A DNA stretch of 64,000 nt, taken from NCBI RefSeq assembly GCF_006345815.1, contig NZ_VCIG01000005.1, positions 619,934 to 683,933 on the forward strand. Direction: 5' to 3'. The DNA is from Ochrobactrum sp. CGA5 (lineage in GTDB: Bacteria > Pseudomonadota > Alphaproteobacteria > Rhizobiales > Rhizobiaceae). A program made the position numbers and the translations under genes. The stretch's first letter is position 1; the number at the start of each line of letters is the position of its first letter. Shown here piece by piece: positions 29,664 to 38,511 of the stretch. The notes under the pieces are model-generated. The model worked only from the letters and a program-made list of their open reading frames with translations. It had not been told where the DNA came from and did not search any database.

Positions 29664-30497
29664 ATGAAAAGGACTTCAGGCGGCATGGCCGAAACGATTT
29701 TTTCCCGCATTCAGGCAAGTCGCACGGCAGACGATGTCGTGTACCAGATCGAAACGCTGATTCTTGAAGGTGTTCTGCGTGGCGGCGATCGTCTTCCTGG
29801 CGAGCGTGAGCTGGCGCGCCAGTTCGATATATCCCGCCCGATATTGCGCGATGCTCTCAAAAGACTCGAGACTGCCGAGCTCCTGATTTCCCGGCATGGC
29901 GGCGGTACCTTCGTCGCTGATGTGATCGGACAGGTATTTAGCGCCCCAGTAGTCAGGCTTTTCGCCGATCACCGAAAGGCGACAGCAGATTACCTCGAAT
30001 ATCGCCGAGAAATTGAAAGCATAGCTGCCGAATATGCAGCACTTCGAGCCACGCCCGCTGACAAGGCGCTTCTGACCGAAATTATGGAGGCTATGGAAAG
30101 AGCTCATGGTGTCAGTGACTTCGACACAGAAGCGCGCCTCGACGTGGAATTGCACAATGCTATTGGTGAAGCGGCACACAACATTGTTCTGCTGCACACC
30201 CTACGGTCTTGCTATCAACTGCTTAAGGATGGCGTTTTTTACAACCGAAGCCTTATCTACAGCTATCCCGGGGTCGCTGACATGTTCCTGTCTCAACATC
30301 GCGCCATTTACGATGCCGTCATGGCTGGCAATCCGCAGGCGGCCCGCGAAGCGGTTCAGAAACACATCCGTTTCGTGGAGCAAGCCACACATGATCGCGA
30401 GTTGCACGAAGAGCGCGAACGTGTTGCGCGTCTGCGCTACCGGCAGCGGGCGGGCGTTAATTCAGGCAAAGACATGAAGGAGATTAGCGACGAATGA
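29664..30497 (+). CDS. GntR family regulator, FadR subfamily
   Basis: A 277-residue regulator: an N-terminal winged helix (about residues 17-80, with LPGERELARQFDISRPILRDALKRLE) and an all-helical FCD effector domain with the metal-ligand-type histidine segments VELHNAIGEAAHN and FLSQHRAIYDAVMAGN. This is the GlcC/LldR/PdhR type that usually senses small organic acids. The start is uncertain: ATG at 29664, or ATG at 29685 (MAETIFSRIQ), neither with a perfect ribosome site. Its end overlaps the next gene by four bases (ATGA). It lies 1.7 kb from glcD and is the best local candidate for the glcDEF regulator. Confidence 0.9.
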   Translation: MKRTSGGMAETIFSRIQASRTADDVVYQIETLILEGVLRGGDRLPGERELARQFDISRPILRDALKRLETAELLISRHGGGTFVADVIGQVFSAPVVRLFADHRKATADYLEYRREIESIAAEYAALRATPADKALLTEIMEAMERAHGVSDFDTEARLDVELHNAIGEAAHNIVLLHTLRSCYQLLKDGVFYNRSLIYSYPGVADMFLSQHRAIYDAVMAGNPQAAREAVQKHIRFVEQATHDRELHEERERVARLRYRQRAGVNSGKDMKEISDE

Positions 30498-31225
30498 GTG
30501 TGGTTTTCAAGGATGCGAAAGGACCGGACGGTATCCGCCTTTATGCCATTGGGGACGTGCATGGCCGCCTTGATCTGTTGCGTGACATGCATGGACTGAT
30601 CCGTACCGACCTTGACCAGCGCCCCGCTCACGACTGGCGTATCATTCACCTTGGCGATTATATAGATCGCGGACCAAGCTCAAAGGAAGTGTTGGACTTC
30701 CTGATTGATGCTGCACGTCGGGATGAACGTGTAATTTCCCTGCTCGGCAATCACGATGACGGTTTTCTCACCTATCTCGCGACGGGAGATGTAGCAGGGA
30801 TATTCGCACTGCATGGCGGCGTCGACACCGCTCGGTCCTACGGAGCAGAGATTGATTTTTCTGACGCTGATTCAGCGCGCGAGGGTCATAAGACCCTAGT
30901 GCAAACCGTACCGCAAGAGCATATCGATTTTATTCGGGCCATGCCGCGCTCGGTCGCGTTCGGCGAATTTTTCTTCTGTCATGCAGGAATAAACCCCACA
31001 GTGCCGCTAGATGCCCAAGATCCAGAAGAACTGATCTGGATTCGCACAGTTTTTCTCAAATGGACAGCTCCCTTCGAAAAGGTCGTCATCCATGGACATA
31101 CGCCGCAAAACGCGGTCGACATTCAGTGCAACAGGGTCAACCTCGATACATATGCTTGGAAAAGTGGACGACTTTCAAGCATCGTAATAGATGGTTCGGA
31201 GAAGCGTTTTATCGAAGTGAGGTAA
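30494..31225 (+). CDS. Serine/threonine-type metallophosphatase
   Basis: A 243-residue calcineurin-like phosphatase. All metal-site motifs are present: GDVHG (20-24), GDYIDRG (54-60), GNHD (85-88), FCHAG, and HGHTP near the end. The pattern matches the bacterial PP2A/diadenosine-tetraphosphatase-like group (PrpA/PrpB, YmdB-like), which dephosphorylates phosphoproteins or nucleotides. It is coupled to the upstream gntR-like gene by a four-base overlap, so both are probably made together. The substrate is unknown. Confidence 0.9.
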   Translation: MSVVFKDAKGPDGIRLYAIGDVHGRLDLLRDMHGLIRTDLDQRPAHDWRIIHLGDYIDRGPSSKEVLDFLIDAARRDERVISLLGNHDDGFLTYLATGDVAGIFALHGGVDTARSYGAEIDFSDADSAREGHKTLVQTVPQEHIDFIRAMPRSVAFGEFFFCHAGINPTVPLDAQDPEELIWIRTVFLKWTAPFEKVVIHGHTPQNAVDIQCNRVNLDTYAWKSGRLSSIVIDGSEKRFIEVR

Positions 31226-31230
31226 TATGC

Positions 31231-31368
31231 TTAGTGTGCGCTGGAAATTCCGTAGCCATCGGTCGACATCGCATTGTTGCCCGCATCAACGGTGAATATC
31301 CCGACCGCCATGAACACAATTGCGGAAACCATCAGAACGGTAAGAAGAGCGGCATGCTTGGCGGTCAT
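31231..31368 (-). CDS. Small single-span membrane protein
   Basis: A 45-residue protein with one long hydrophobic segment (AALLTVLMVSAIVFMAVGIFTV) and a short polar tail. The ATG at 31366-31368 places the segment at the N-terminus; the upstream AAAGAG is rather far away. The frame is open to 31437. It ends five bases from the convergent metallophosphatase stop. I do not recognise it and its reality is uncertain. Confidence 0.45.
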   Translation of the reverse strand: MTAKHAALLTVLMVSAIVFMAVGIFTVDAGNNAMSTDGYGISSAH

Positions 31369-31623
31369 ATTCGGAAACTCTTTCGACTGGGGCCGGACAA
31401 AACTCGTTAGACGAGCCGCCACTTGGGAGCATGACAATCAGCCCTGCTCATTCAGTTGCTGCCCGGAGAGACGGCGTTCAGTTACACCCGAAAAAAGTTA
31501 CCCGCAACTGAACGGTTCCTGCCAGCTCACCGCTTTTTCTATGAAAAATAGAATTGGCTGTGCTCTGTGGCAAAGCCGCAACGCAAGAGCTCGGCTTTAG
31601 GTCAAGACGCGGTTATCAAGACT

Positions 31624-32322
31624 CTAGATTTGAGCTACCCAAGCCCTTGCTAATGCAGCACCTGCCGCATCCGCTTGCATTCCAAACTTCCTTGCAAGCA
31701 CTGGATACTGTACTGCCCAGTCCGGGGCGAAACCTGCAATCAGATTGTTTAGCTGATCATTCCACTCAGTCACGAGTTGCGTGTTCGCCTCAAAATGAAA
31801 CTGCGTACCATAAACTGCTCGCCCAATACGATAGGCCTGATGAGGCGTCATATCACTCGTCGCCATATGCAATGCGTCCTTCGGAAGCGAAAACGTATCG
31901 CGGTGCCAATGAAAGATTGGGAACGCATCTCCTGCGGCGGACAGTACCGGGTCGCTTCTGCCTTCTTCAGTAAGCCGAACCTCGTGCCAGCCGAACTCCA
32001 TGGGCCTATCGAGAATATTCTGGCCACCATAGGCACGCGCTATGAGTTGACTGCCCAGACAAATACCGAGAACAGCCTTATCGCCGTCGCCGAACCGGCA
32101 TATGAGATCTAACAAATGCGGGAAATAGGGGCATTCAGCATCGGCGAGCGCATTCTGCTCACCCCCGAGCACGATCAAGGCTTGGTATCCATCATCGTCG
32201 GCAGGCAATGCATCGCCACAGTATGGATGACGCAGATCGATCGAGAAACCAGAATCTGCCAGAATGGGTTCGATTTGTCCCAATCCGGACCCTTCGTAGT
32301 TCTGAACGACCAGCACTGCCAT
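31624..32322 (-). CDS. Class I glutamine amidotransferase-like protein
   Basis: A 232-residue cytoplasmic protein of the GATase class I fold. The nucleophile elbow GICLGSQLIARAYGG contains Cys88, and the later YGTQFHFE block gives the catalytic His and Glu, so an active amidase or hydrolase is expected. It resembles the stand-alone GMP-synthase-like family (gamma-glutamyl hydrolases, YfeJ-type) that acts without a fused synthetase. The ATG at 32320-32322 is chosen because GGGGA lies upstream. The biological substrate is unknown. Confidence 0.87.
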   Translation of the reverse strand: MAVLVVQNYEGSGLGQIEPILADSGFSIDLRHPYCGDALPADDDGYQALIVLGGEQNALADAECPYFPHLLDLICRFGDGDKAVLGICLGSQLIARAYGGQNILDRPMEFGWHEVRLTEEGRSDPVLSAAGDAFPIFHWHRDTFSLPKDALHMATSDMTPHQAYRIGRAVYGTQFHFEANTQLVTEWNDQLNNLIAGFAPDWAVQYPVLARKFGMQADAAGAALARAWVAQI

Positions 32323-32390
32323 GAAAAATCCCCAACACCTTTTTATCTTTGCTAGCATGGAAAAGGCGCGAACGACAGCAGGCCCTTAAA

Positions 32391-33257
32391 TCAGTGCACC
32401 ACCGATACGCTGACCGTTCGCCCGGCAACGAGGTGGACATTATCCGGCACATCATCAAGTTTCACGCGCACCGGCACACGTTGTGCCAGTCGCACCCAAT
32501 TGAAGGTCGGTGAAACATTTGCCAGCAAGCTGGAAGTATCGCTACGCTCTCGATCTTCAATTCCTCCGGCAATACCCTCGACTTTTCCTTTGAGTTGTAA
32601 TTTGCTGCCCATTATATCGACCACCACCGGATCACCGATCTGGATACGCTCGAGCTTGTTCTCTTCAAAGTAGCCGGATACGTAGAACGAGTCCGTATCT
32701 ACGAGGGCCGTCACTGCCGATCCGGCAGAAACATAGTCACCCGGCTGCAGCGAGAAGTTAGTAATCACTCCGTTGACGGGCGCTTTTACCGAAGATCGGT
32801 CGAGATTGAGTATCGCAAGGTCACGATCCAATTGCGCCTGACGATAGGAAGCCTCCGCTTGCTGGGCCGTCGTTTCGATCTGCTCGAGTTTCCGGCGCGT
32901 TACGGTCGTGTCGTTGAGCTGTCGGTAGCGGACCAGATCACGGTTTGCCATGTCGAGTGCCGCCTTACTGCTATCAACCTTTGCTTCCGCTGTCTGCAGG
33001 GCGAGCTTGTACCGTGCTTGATCGATACGGAAGATAACGTCGCCCTGACGAACGCTCTCATTATCATGGACGAGCACTTCCCCAACCAGACCCGAAACGT
33101 CCGGCGCAACACGCACCACATCGGCGCGAATTTTGCCGTCACGCGTCCACGGCGCATTCATGTAATAGTCCCACAAATGCCAACCAAGGAACCCCGCCAT
33201 AGTGACCATAACAGCGGTTACAAAGATACGGCCTGAATGTGCAACGAGCTTTTTCAT
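32391..33257 (-). CDS. aaeA: HlyD/AaeA family membrane-fusion protein
   Basis: A 288-residue periplasmic adaptor anchored by an N-terminal helix (FVTAVMVTMAGFLGWHLW). It has the lipoyl-like half-motifs around a coiled-coil hairpin (about residues 75-150) and the family blocks APWTRDGKIRADVVRVAPDVSGLV and VKAPVNGVITNFSLQPGDYV. It should connect the FUSC permease to the outer membrane for export of aromatic acids, by analogy with E. coli AaeA. Its start overlaps the DUF1656 stop by four bases. Last gene of the operon that starts with the marR-like gene. Confidence 0.9.
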   Translation of the reverse strand: MKKLVAHSGRIFVTAVMVTMAGFLGWHLWDYYMNAPWTRDGKIRADVVRVAPDVSGLVGEVLVHDNESVRQGDVIFRIDQARYKLALQTAEAKVDSSKAALDMANRDLVRYRQLNDTTVTRRKLEQIETTAQQAEASYRQAQLDRDLAILNLDRSSVKAPVNGVITNFSLQPGDYVSAGSAVTALVDTDSFYVSGYFEENKLERIQIGDPVVVDIMGSKLQLKGKVEGIAGGIEDRERSDTSSLLANVSPTFNWVRLAQRVPVRVKLDDVPDNVHLVAGRTVSVSVVH

Positions 33258-33466
33258 AGTGGTATTCCGTTGAGAATGACGGCAGTAACGCCGAGAATGC
33301 AAAAATACATCGCAGCATCGAACAGAGGCCGATGCCATACGAAACGATAGAAGCGTGCGCGCGCCAAAAGGCGCTGCATGAGCGAATTTATGAAATAGGC
33401 ACCAAGTGCCAGCACGCCGAGGGTCGGAATGTAAATTCCGTAGATGTCGAATTCAGGTTGCATCAC
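33254..33466 (-). CDS. DUF1656 (AaeX-like) small membrane protein
   Basis: A 70-residue protein with two hydrophobic segments (IYIPTLGVLALGAYFINSLM and AAMYFCILGVTAVIL) and the characteristic PEFDIYGIYIP start of DUF1656/AaeX. Such proteins always sit between the FUSC permease and the HlyD adaptor. It lies 16 bases after the permease gene and overlaps the adaptor gene. Confidence 0.9.
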   Translation of the reverse strand: MMQPEFDIYGIYIPTLGVLALGAYFINSLMQRLLARARFYRFVWHRPLFDAAMYFCILGVTAVILNGIPL

Positions 33467-33482
33467 AAATCACATCGTTCTT

Positions 33483-35576
33483 CTAAGCTGCCTGTGGGAC
33501 TTCCATCAGCGGACGCGGCGGCAGGGCGAAAGGTGGACTCTTCGGGAAAAGATTGAAGCGAAGAGCAACCAGCGCCATTCGCGTACGCTTAGTTATTGCA
33601 GGCGATCCGCTCTCGATAATGATCGTGATTGCAGTATCGATGGAAGCAAGCAGATTTCGGTCGATATCGCTTGTCTCCTGCGGTTTGTTAGCCAGGGTAC
33701 GATAATGCGCCCCGACCCCGTCCAGCACTTCATCGACAGCCGACCTACAGTTTTCAGGCAGTTTGGAGCGATACTGCTGGAGATCGATCGTATTCATACC
33801 GTTTCGCAGATCGCGCAGCAGGTCGACTTTAGCCAAGTCTGCCGCCGGGACCAATGCCAAGCGGGGCGTCATCATGCCTATACGGTCGATCATCCGAAGC
33901 AATAGCCGGTTCATGCGCTGACGGCGGTGGCGCCCCGGACTCCGTTCGGCAGCAAGTGCAATATCGTTCCAGCCTGCCTTGATCAGACGGCGTACACTCC
34001 ATTCCGCACCCACTGATCGAACAATGGAGGTTACCACGGCGGCAATCACTATGCCTAAAATCGTGGCCAGATTGGCATTGGCAAAACTGACGAAGTCATG
34101 TGTCAGATGCCCCTGCAACATGAGCATGTTCGGTAAGTTCACGCAGAGCACCATGCCCAGCAGAAATTGTGAAGGAACGGCGAGCAACAGGCCAGCCGGG
34201 ATAAGGAACAGCCCTAGCACCAGAATGAGCGGAAAGAATCCGTCCACCAGTGGTAACAACGCAAACTCAAATATGAAGGCCGCGACGATGACAATCAAAA
34301 GCAACCAGTTGAACTTGCGCATTACCGGCACTGGATCATCCATGGTGGCAAAAATGCAGCAGAAGATGCCGGCCATCATGGCTGCGACACTGCCCTGAGA
34401 CCAGCCGCTCGCAATCCAAAATGCGGTTGCAATGCATGTAGCCAGAAAGGCTGAAAATCCAGACAGAAGCGCCATGCCGTAGTCACGGTGCATCGGACGC
34501 GCTTTCAGGTGCGCGTCGTAGCGACGCCACCGCAGTGCATGCTGTGAACCGGACACAATGTCCTGACGCAACGTGATGCAATCGCTCCATATCTGGACAA
34601 GATCACGAACACGAGCAGCCACGTTGAAAGGCAGCAATTCGCCCCAAGTTGTTGCGCCCTTCCCCTCCTGCTCAATTTCTTCCATAAACTGCAACAGAAC
34701 AGCGCGGCGTTCGTCTGTCAGACTTTCACCACTTTCGATCCAATCACAGGTCTCATCCAATAGCTTCTGCACTGCCGGGGGCCAGGGCGTTTCACGCTCA
34801 TCTGGCTGAAGCTCCAACACATCATGCAGGCTCGATATTATCGGAAGAACAGCCACCATGCGCTGCCGCAACACGTGAAGCAGCCTACCAACATTTCTGA
34901 TCGATGACGTGTCATAGGCAACATGCGTGGTCAAATTACGCAGCTCAAGAGCGTCGGTTGCAAGACGCTGACGATCCCGGAGGAATTCGGGAGTAGCCCC
35001 CTCCCCCCGCATACTTGCCATTGCCAGCTTCGAACCGTCTCGCAGCCAATTATCGATACGATTGACGAGCACCGGTCCACTGTGGCGCGGGAAAACAAGC
35101 CGGTTGACGACAGCGGCGCAAATAATGCCGATTGCGATCTCTTCTACACGACCCACTGCGTAGTCGAATGTCGTTTCAGGCACAGAAACAACGGCAAAAC
35201 TTGCTATTGCCACCGTATAACCAGCCAGCATGAACAAGTAGCTGCGCGGCGTACCGTCGAGCAGACTGATTGCAAGGCAGAGGCCCATCCAGAGACCGAT
35301 CGCCAATGTCAGAATCTCAGGCGAGTTGACAAAATGCGGAACAAACAGGACGGTCACTGTCCCGCCAATAATGGTACCGATCAGACGGTAAAAGCCCTTT
35401 GATGTGGTCGCCCCTGAAAGCGGATGTGCAACGATGTAGACCGCTGCAATGGACCAGTAGGGATTAGGCAGATTAGCCATCAAGCCGATCCACAGGGCAA
35501 GCATAGCCGCAGCGAAAGTCTTCAGTGAAAAGACTACGTCCCAGAATTTCGGGGTTGTTTCGGCTGGTTTCATCAT
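33483..35576 (-). CDS. aaeB: FUSC family (AaeB-like) efflux permease
   Basis: A 697-residue inner-membrane permease of the aromatic acid exporter family. It has the duplicated FUSC arrangement: an N-terminal block of about six helices (about residues 15-175), a long soluble domain, and a second block (about 370-510) followed by a C-terminal cytoplasmic part. The start DVVFSLKTFAAAMLALWIGLMANLPNPYW is diagnostic. Together with DUF1656 and HlyD genes it forms a tripartite export system, probably for weak aromatic acids. It lies 61 bases after the marR-like gene. Confidence 0.93.
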   Translation of the reverse strand: MMKPAETTPKFWDVVFSLKTFAAAMLALWIGLMANLPNPYWSIAAVYIVAHPLSGATTSKGFYRLIGTIIGGTVTVLFVPHFVNSPEILTLAIGLWMGLCLAISLLDGTPRSYLFMLAGYTVAIASFAVVSVPETTFDYAVGRVEEIAIGIICAAVVNRLVFPRHSGPVLVNRIDNWLRDGSKLAMASMRGEGATPEFLRDRQRLATDALELRNLTTHVAYDTSSIRNVGRLLHVLRQRMVAVLPIISSLHDVLELQPDERETPWPPAVQKLLDETCDWIESGESLTDERRAVLLQFMEEIEQEGKGATTWGELLPFNVAARVRDLVQIWSDCITLRQDIVSGSQHALRWRRYDAHLKARPMHRDYGMALLSGFSAFLATCIATAFWIASGWSQGSVAAMMAGIFCCIFATMDDPVPVMRKFNWLLLIVIVAAFIFEFALLPLVDGFFPLILVLGLFLIPAGLLLAVPSQFLLGMVLCVNLPNMLMLQGHLTHDFVSFANANLATILGIVIAAVVTSIVRSVGAEWSVRRLIKAGWNDIALAAERSPGRHRRQRMNRLLLRMIDRIGMMTPRLALVPAADLAKVDLLRDLRNGMNTIDLQQYRSKLPENCRSAVDEVLDGVGAHYRTLANKPQETSDIDRNLLASIDTAITIIIESGSPAITKRTRMALVALRFNLFPKSPPFALPPRPLMEVPQAA

Positions 35577-35637
35577 GACTTGTAGGGTACCGGTCTAACG
35601 CATTGCGTCTTTCCAGTCAGAAGGCCGATCAGAAAGA

Positions 35638-36066
35638 CTAGGTTTGAAATTTCTCATTCAGCTTGCGCAACAATTCCATGGCTACATCGACCGCATCAGA
35701 ATCGAAATCGCCAAGGAAAAGAGCACGAAGGCGGGCGGCAGACTTTTCCACCTGGGTGGCAAGAGCGCGACCGTCCTCTGTCAGTTGGATAAGTTTAACG
35801 CGACGATCAGCATCGTCGACAACGCGCTGGATCAGGCCGTCCCTTTCCAGCTCATCGACAACCCGGACAATTGTTGCCCCCTCGATACCGACCCGTTCGG
35901 CCAGCATACCTTGAGGGATGCGATCTCCATGCCGCAACAGGGTCATCAGCGGTATAGCTTTCGCGTCGGAAAGACCATGTTCCGCCATCGCTGCATCGAA
36001 AGCTTTCCGCCATCCTCTGGCAACGCTTGCAAGAAGCGGTGCAAATTCAACCCACGTTTGCTTCAT
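35638..36066 (-). CDS. MarR family transcriptional regulator
   Basis: A 142-residue winged helix-turn-helix repressor of the MarR family, with LAERVGIEGATIVRVVDELERDGLIQRVVDDADRRVKLIQLTEDG split over the recognition helix and beta-wing. The ATG at 36064-36066 is chosen over an earlier one because the upstream part would lie over the operator-like repeats. It heads the operon with the FUSC, DUF1656 and HlyD genes, the usual setting for a repressor that responds to aromatic acids, and probably represses this operon and itself. Confidence 0.92.
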   Translation of the reverse strand: MKQTWVEFAPLLASVARGWRKAFDAAMAEHGLSDAKAIPLMTLLRHGDRIPQGMLAERVGIEGATIVRVVDELERDGLIQRVVDDADRRVKLIQLTEDGRALATQVEKSAARLRALFLGDFDSDAVDVAMELLRKLNEKFQT

Positions 36067-36084
36067 CACATCAATTCCATTCAA

Positions 36085-36109
36085 ATAGATAGCTTCATAT
36101 CTATATGAA
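36085..36109. promoter_or_regulatory. Overlapping inverted repeats upstream of the marR-like gene
   Basis: Two overlapping perfect repeats: ATAGATA at 36085-36091 with TATCTAT at 36098-36104, and TTCATA at 36094-36099 with TATGAA at 36104-36109 (four-base spacer). They lie 19-43 bases upstream of the start, where a MarR-type repressor usually binds. Confidence 0.6.
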
Positions 36110-36238
36110 TACAATCTAATTAAATGCAACAGACATGATCTCCCATCAATTGTTTGTGTAGTAGCGCTAATAAATCATCTTTTAATGTATCACCAAAGCG
36201 CTTGACCATCGCCCCTGCCCTCTGCCATCGATGCTGGC

Positions 36239-36985
36239 ATGCGCGCAAATTACAAAATGCAGAGACTATACGTTGAAAGCGGCCTCGCAGAAGGCGACCA
36301 GATAGAGGTCACCCCGCAGTCCGCACATTATCTTACGCATGTCCTGCGGTTGAAGGACGCCGATGAAATTCTCGCGTTTAATGGACGCGACGGCGAATGG
36401 AAGTCTCGGCTGAAGCCCGAGGGGAAAAAACGACTTTTCCTGGTGCCCTTTGAACAGACACGTCAGCAACCTTTACCGAGCGACTTGATCTACTGCTTCG
36501 CTCCACTGAAGCAGGGGCGGCTGGACTATATGGTGCAAAAGGCCGTAGAAATGGGCGCAGGTATTCTACAGCCGGTCATCACTCAGCACACTCAGGTACC
36601 CAAACTCGGCACTGATCGCATTAGGACCAACGCGATAGAAGCTGCCGAACAGTGCGGCGTGCTCGCGATACCCGAATGTTGCGACGCAATTCGCTTTGAC
36701 CGCTTTATCGCCCAATGGGACCAAACCCGACATCTGATCTTCTGCGATGAAGGATACGAATCGGACAATCCGTTGACCATCTTGCAGAAAATAGCGCCCG
36801 GCCCTGTCGCGCTGTTGATCGGCCCGGAGGGAGGGTTTTCGGAAGAAGAACGTCAAACGCTTCGGAAACTGCCCTTCGTGACAGCTATTCCGCTCGGCCC
36901 TCGAATCCTACGTGCCGACACGGCTGCCGTCGCTGCAATGGCTCTGGTACAGTCTGTACTCGGAGACTGGCGGAATGACGGATGA
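36239..36985 (+). CDS. rsmE: 16S rRNA (uracil1498-N3)-methyltransferase
   Basis: Methylates U1498 of 16S rRNA with S-adenosylmethionine. The 248-residue SPOUT methyltransferase has an N-terminal PUA-like domain and the C-terminal knot motifs [12 protein letters not shown] and [11 protein letters not shown], which form the cofactor site. An ATG at 36257 is an alternative start. It is upstream of gshA with about 100 bases between, a frequent arrangement in this order. Confidence 0.95.
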   Translation: MRANYKMQRLYVESGLAEGDQIEVTPQSAHYLTHVLRLKDADEILAFNGRDGEWKSRLKPEGKKRLFLVPFEQTRQQPLPSDLIYCFAPLKQGRLDYMVQKAVEMGAGILQPVITQHTQVPKLGTDRIRTNAIEAAEQCGVLAIPECCDAIRFDRFIAQWDQTRHLIFCDEGYESDNPLTILQKIAPGPVALLIGPEGGFSEEERQTLRKLPFVTAIPLGPRILRADTAAVAAMALVQSVLGDWRNDG

Positions 36986-37083
36986 CATTATCGAAATCTG
37001 ATGTTCAATGGAATTGACTTGCGCGGTTTGACAAATTTGTCCAATCACGCTGAAAAGCGAAAAATCGACTAGGGATAGACTGC

Positions 37084-38457
37084 ATGGCGCGCGATACGAC
37101 TGATGAAACGGCACTGACGGGCGTTGAACAATTGGCGGGCTATCTGGCTGTTGGATGCAAGCCAAAGGATGCCTGGCGCATCGGCACTGAGCACGAAAAA
37201 TTTCCTTTCTATACTGTCGATAACAGTCCTGTTCCTTATGAAGGCCGACGCGGCATCAAAGCTATCCTTGAAGGGATGCAGGCAACGCTTGGCTGGGAGC
37301 CTATTATCGATGAAGGCAATATCATCGGTCTGGTGGAGCCGACTGGACAAGGTGCCATTTCGCTGGAGCCCGGCGGTCAGTTTGAACTCTCCGGGGCACC
37401 GCTTTCAACTATTCATCAAACATGCCGTGAAGTGAACGCACATCTGTCCCAGGTCCGCGAAATAGCAGAACCTCTGGGCATTCGCTTTCTAGGTGTCGGC
37501 GGCAGCCCGAAATGGACCTTGGCCGAAACACCTGTTATGCCGAAGTCACGCTATAAGATCATGACAAACTACATGCCTAAAGTCGGGCATGAAGGTCTGG
37601 ACATGATGTACCGTACTTCGACCATCCAGGTTAATCTGGACTTCAGTTCGGAACGCGATATGCGCCGCAAGATGCAGGTTTCGATGAAGCTGCAATCCGT
37701 GGCTACTGCACTTTTCGCCAGCTCTCCATTCACCGAAGGCAGGCCGAACCAACTCTTATCGTGGCGTTCGAATATTTGGCGCGATACTGACAACCAGCGT
37801 TCGGGTGTTCTGCCTTTCGTCTTCTCAGAGAATTTCGGCTTTGCTGACTATGCCGAATGGGCGCTTGATATACCCATGTATTTCATCCTGCGCGACGGCC
37901 ATTATCACGACTGTACGCATGTCACATTCCGCCAGTTCATGAACGGAGCACTCAAGGGCGAGGTAAGCGATCCGGTTCCCAACATGGGCGATTGGACCAA
38001 TCACCTTTCGACGCTGTTCCCCGAAGTGCGTTTGAAGCGGTTCCTCGAAATGCGAGGCGCGGACGGAGGCCCGTGGCGCCGCATATGTGCACTTCCAGCC
38101 TATTGGGTGGGCCTACTCTATGACGAAGAGGCTTTGACTGCTGCCGAGCTTCTCACCAAGGATTGGACCTATGAAGAGGTACTTGCACTTCGCAACGAAG
38201 TTCCTGTGAAGGCTTTGAGCACCATGTTCCGCGGCAAGCCGCTGGAACAGGTCGCTCGCGAGACTTTGAAAATCTCCCGCCTAGGCCTTTTGAACCGCAA
38301 CAAGTTGAACAGCGAAGGCCACGACGAAACGCATTTTCTCGCACCGCTTGAGGAAATCGTCGCGGCGGGTGTTACGGACGCAGAGCGCATGCTGAAGGCC
38401 TATAACAGCGTGTGGGCAGGGTCGGTCGATCCGATCTTTCTCGAATATGCTTACTGA
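37084..38457 (+). CDS. gshA: Glutamate-cysteine ligase, class II
   Basis: Joins glutamate and cysteine, the first and limiting step of glutathione synthesis. The 457-residue protein is the plant/alphaproteobacterial type (PF04107-like), not the E. coli type. It shows RIGTEHEKFPF near the N-terminus, EGGFELSGAP-like residues (LEPGGQFELSGAP), and MMYRTSTIQVNLDFSSE. GGGA precedes the ATG. A 12-base palindrome GACAAATTTGTC lies about 43-54 bases upstream of the start. Confidence 0.96.
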   Translation: MARDTTDETALTGVEQLAGYLAVGCKPKDAWRIGTEHEKFPFYTVDNSPVPYEGRRGIKAILEGMQATLGWEPIIDEGNIIGLVEPTGQGAISLEPGGQFELSGAPLSTIHQTCREVNAHLSQVREIAEPLGIRFLGVGGSPKWTLAETPVMPKSRYKIMTNYMPKVGHEGLDMMYRTSTIQVNLDFSSERDMRRKMQVSMKLQSVATALFASSPFTEGRPNQLLSWRSNIWRDTDNQRSGVLPFVFSENFGFADYAEWALDIPMYFILRDGHYHDCTHVTFRQFMNGALKGEVSDPVPNMGDWTNHLSTLFPEVRLKRFLEMRGADGGPWRRICALPAYWVGLLYDEEALTAAELLTKDWTYEEVLALRNEVPVKALSTMFRGKPLEQVARETLKISRLGLLNRNKLNSEGHDETHFLAPLEEIVAAGVTDAERMLKAYNSVWAGSVDPIFLEYAY

Positions 38458-38482
38458 GCATTGAGCCGCGACACATCCAATT

Positions 38483-38510
38483 AAAAAGGGCGCGTTTCGC
38501 GCCCTTTTTG
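38483..38510. terminator. Bidirectional terminator between gshA and the L,D-transpeptidase gene
   Basis: AAAAAGGGCGCG at 38483-38494 pairs with its complement ending at 38509 around a TTT loop. It ends both convergent genes. Confidence 0.93.
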
Positions 38511-38511
38511 C

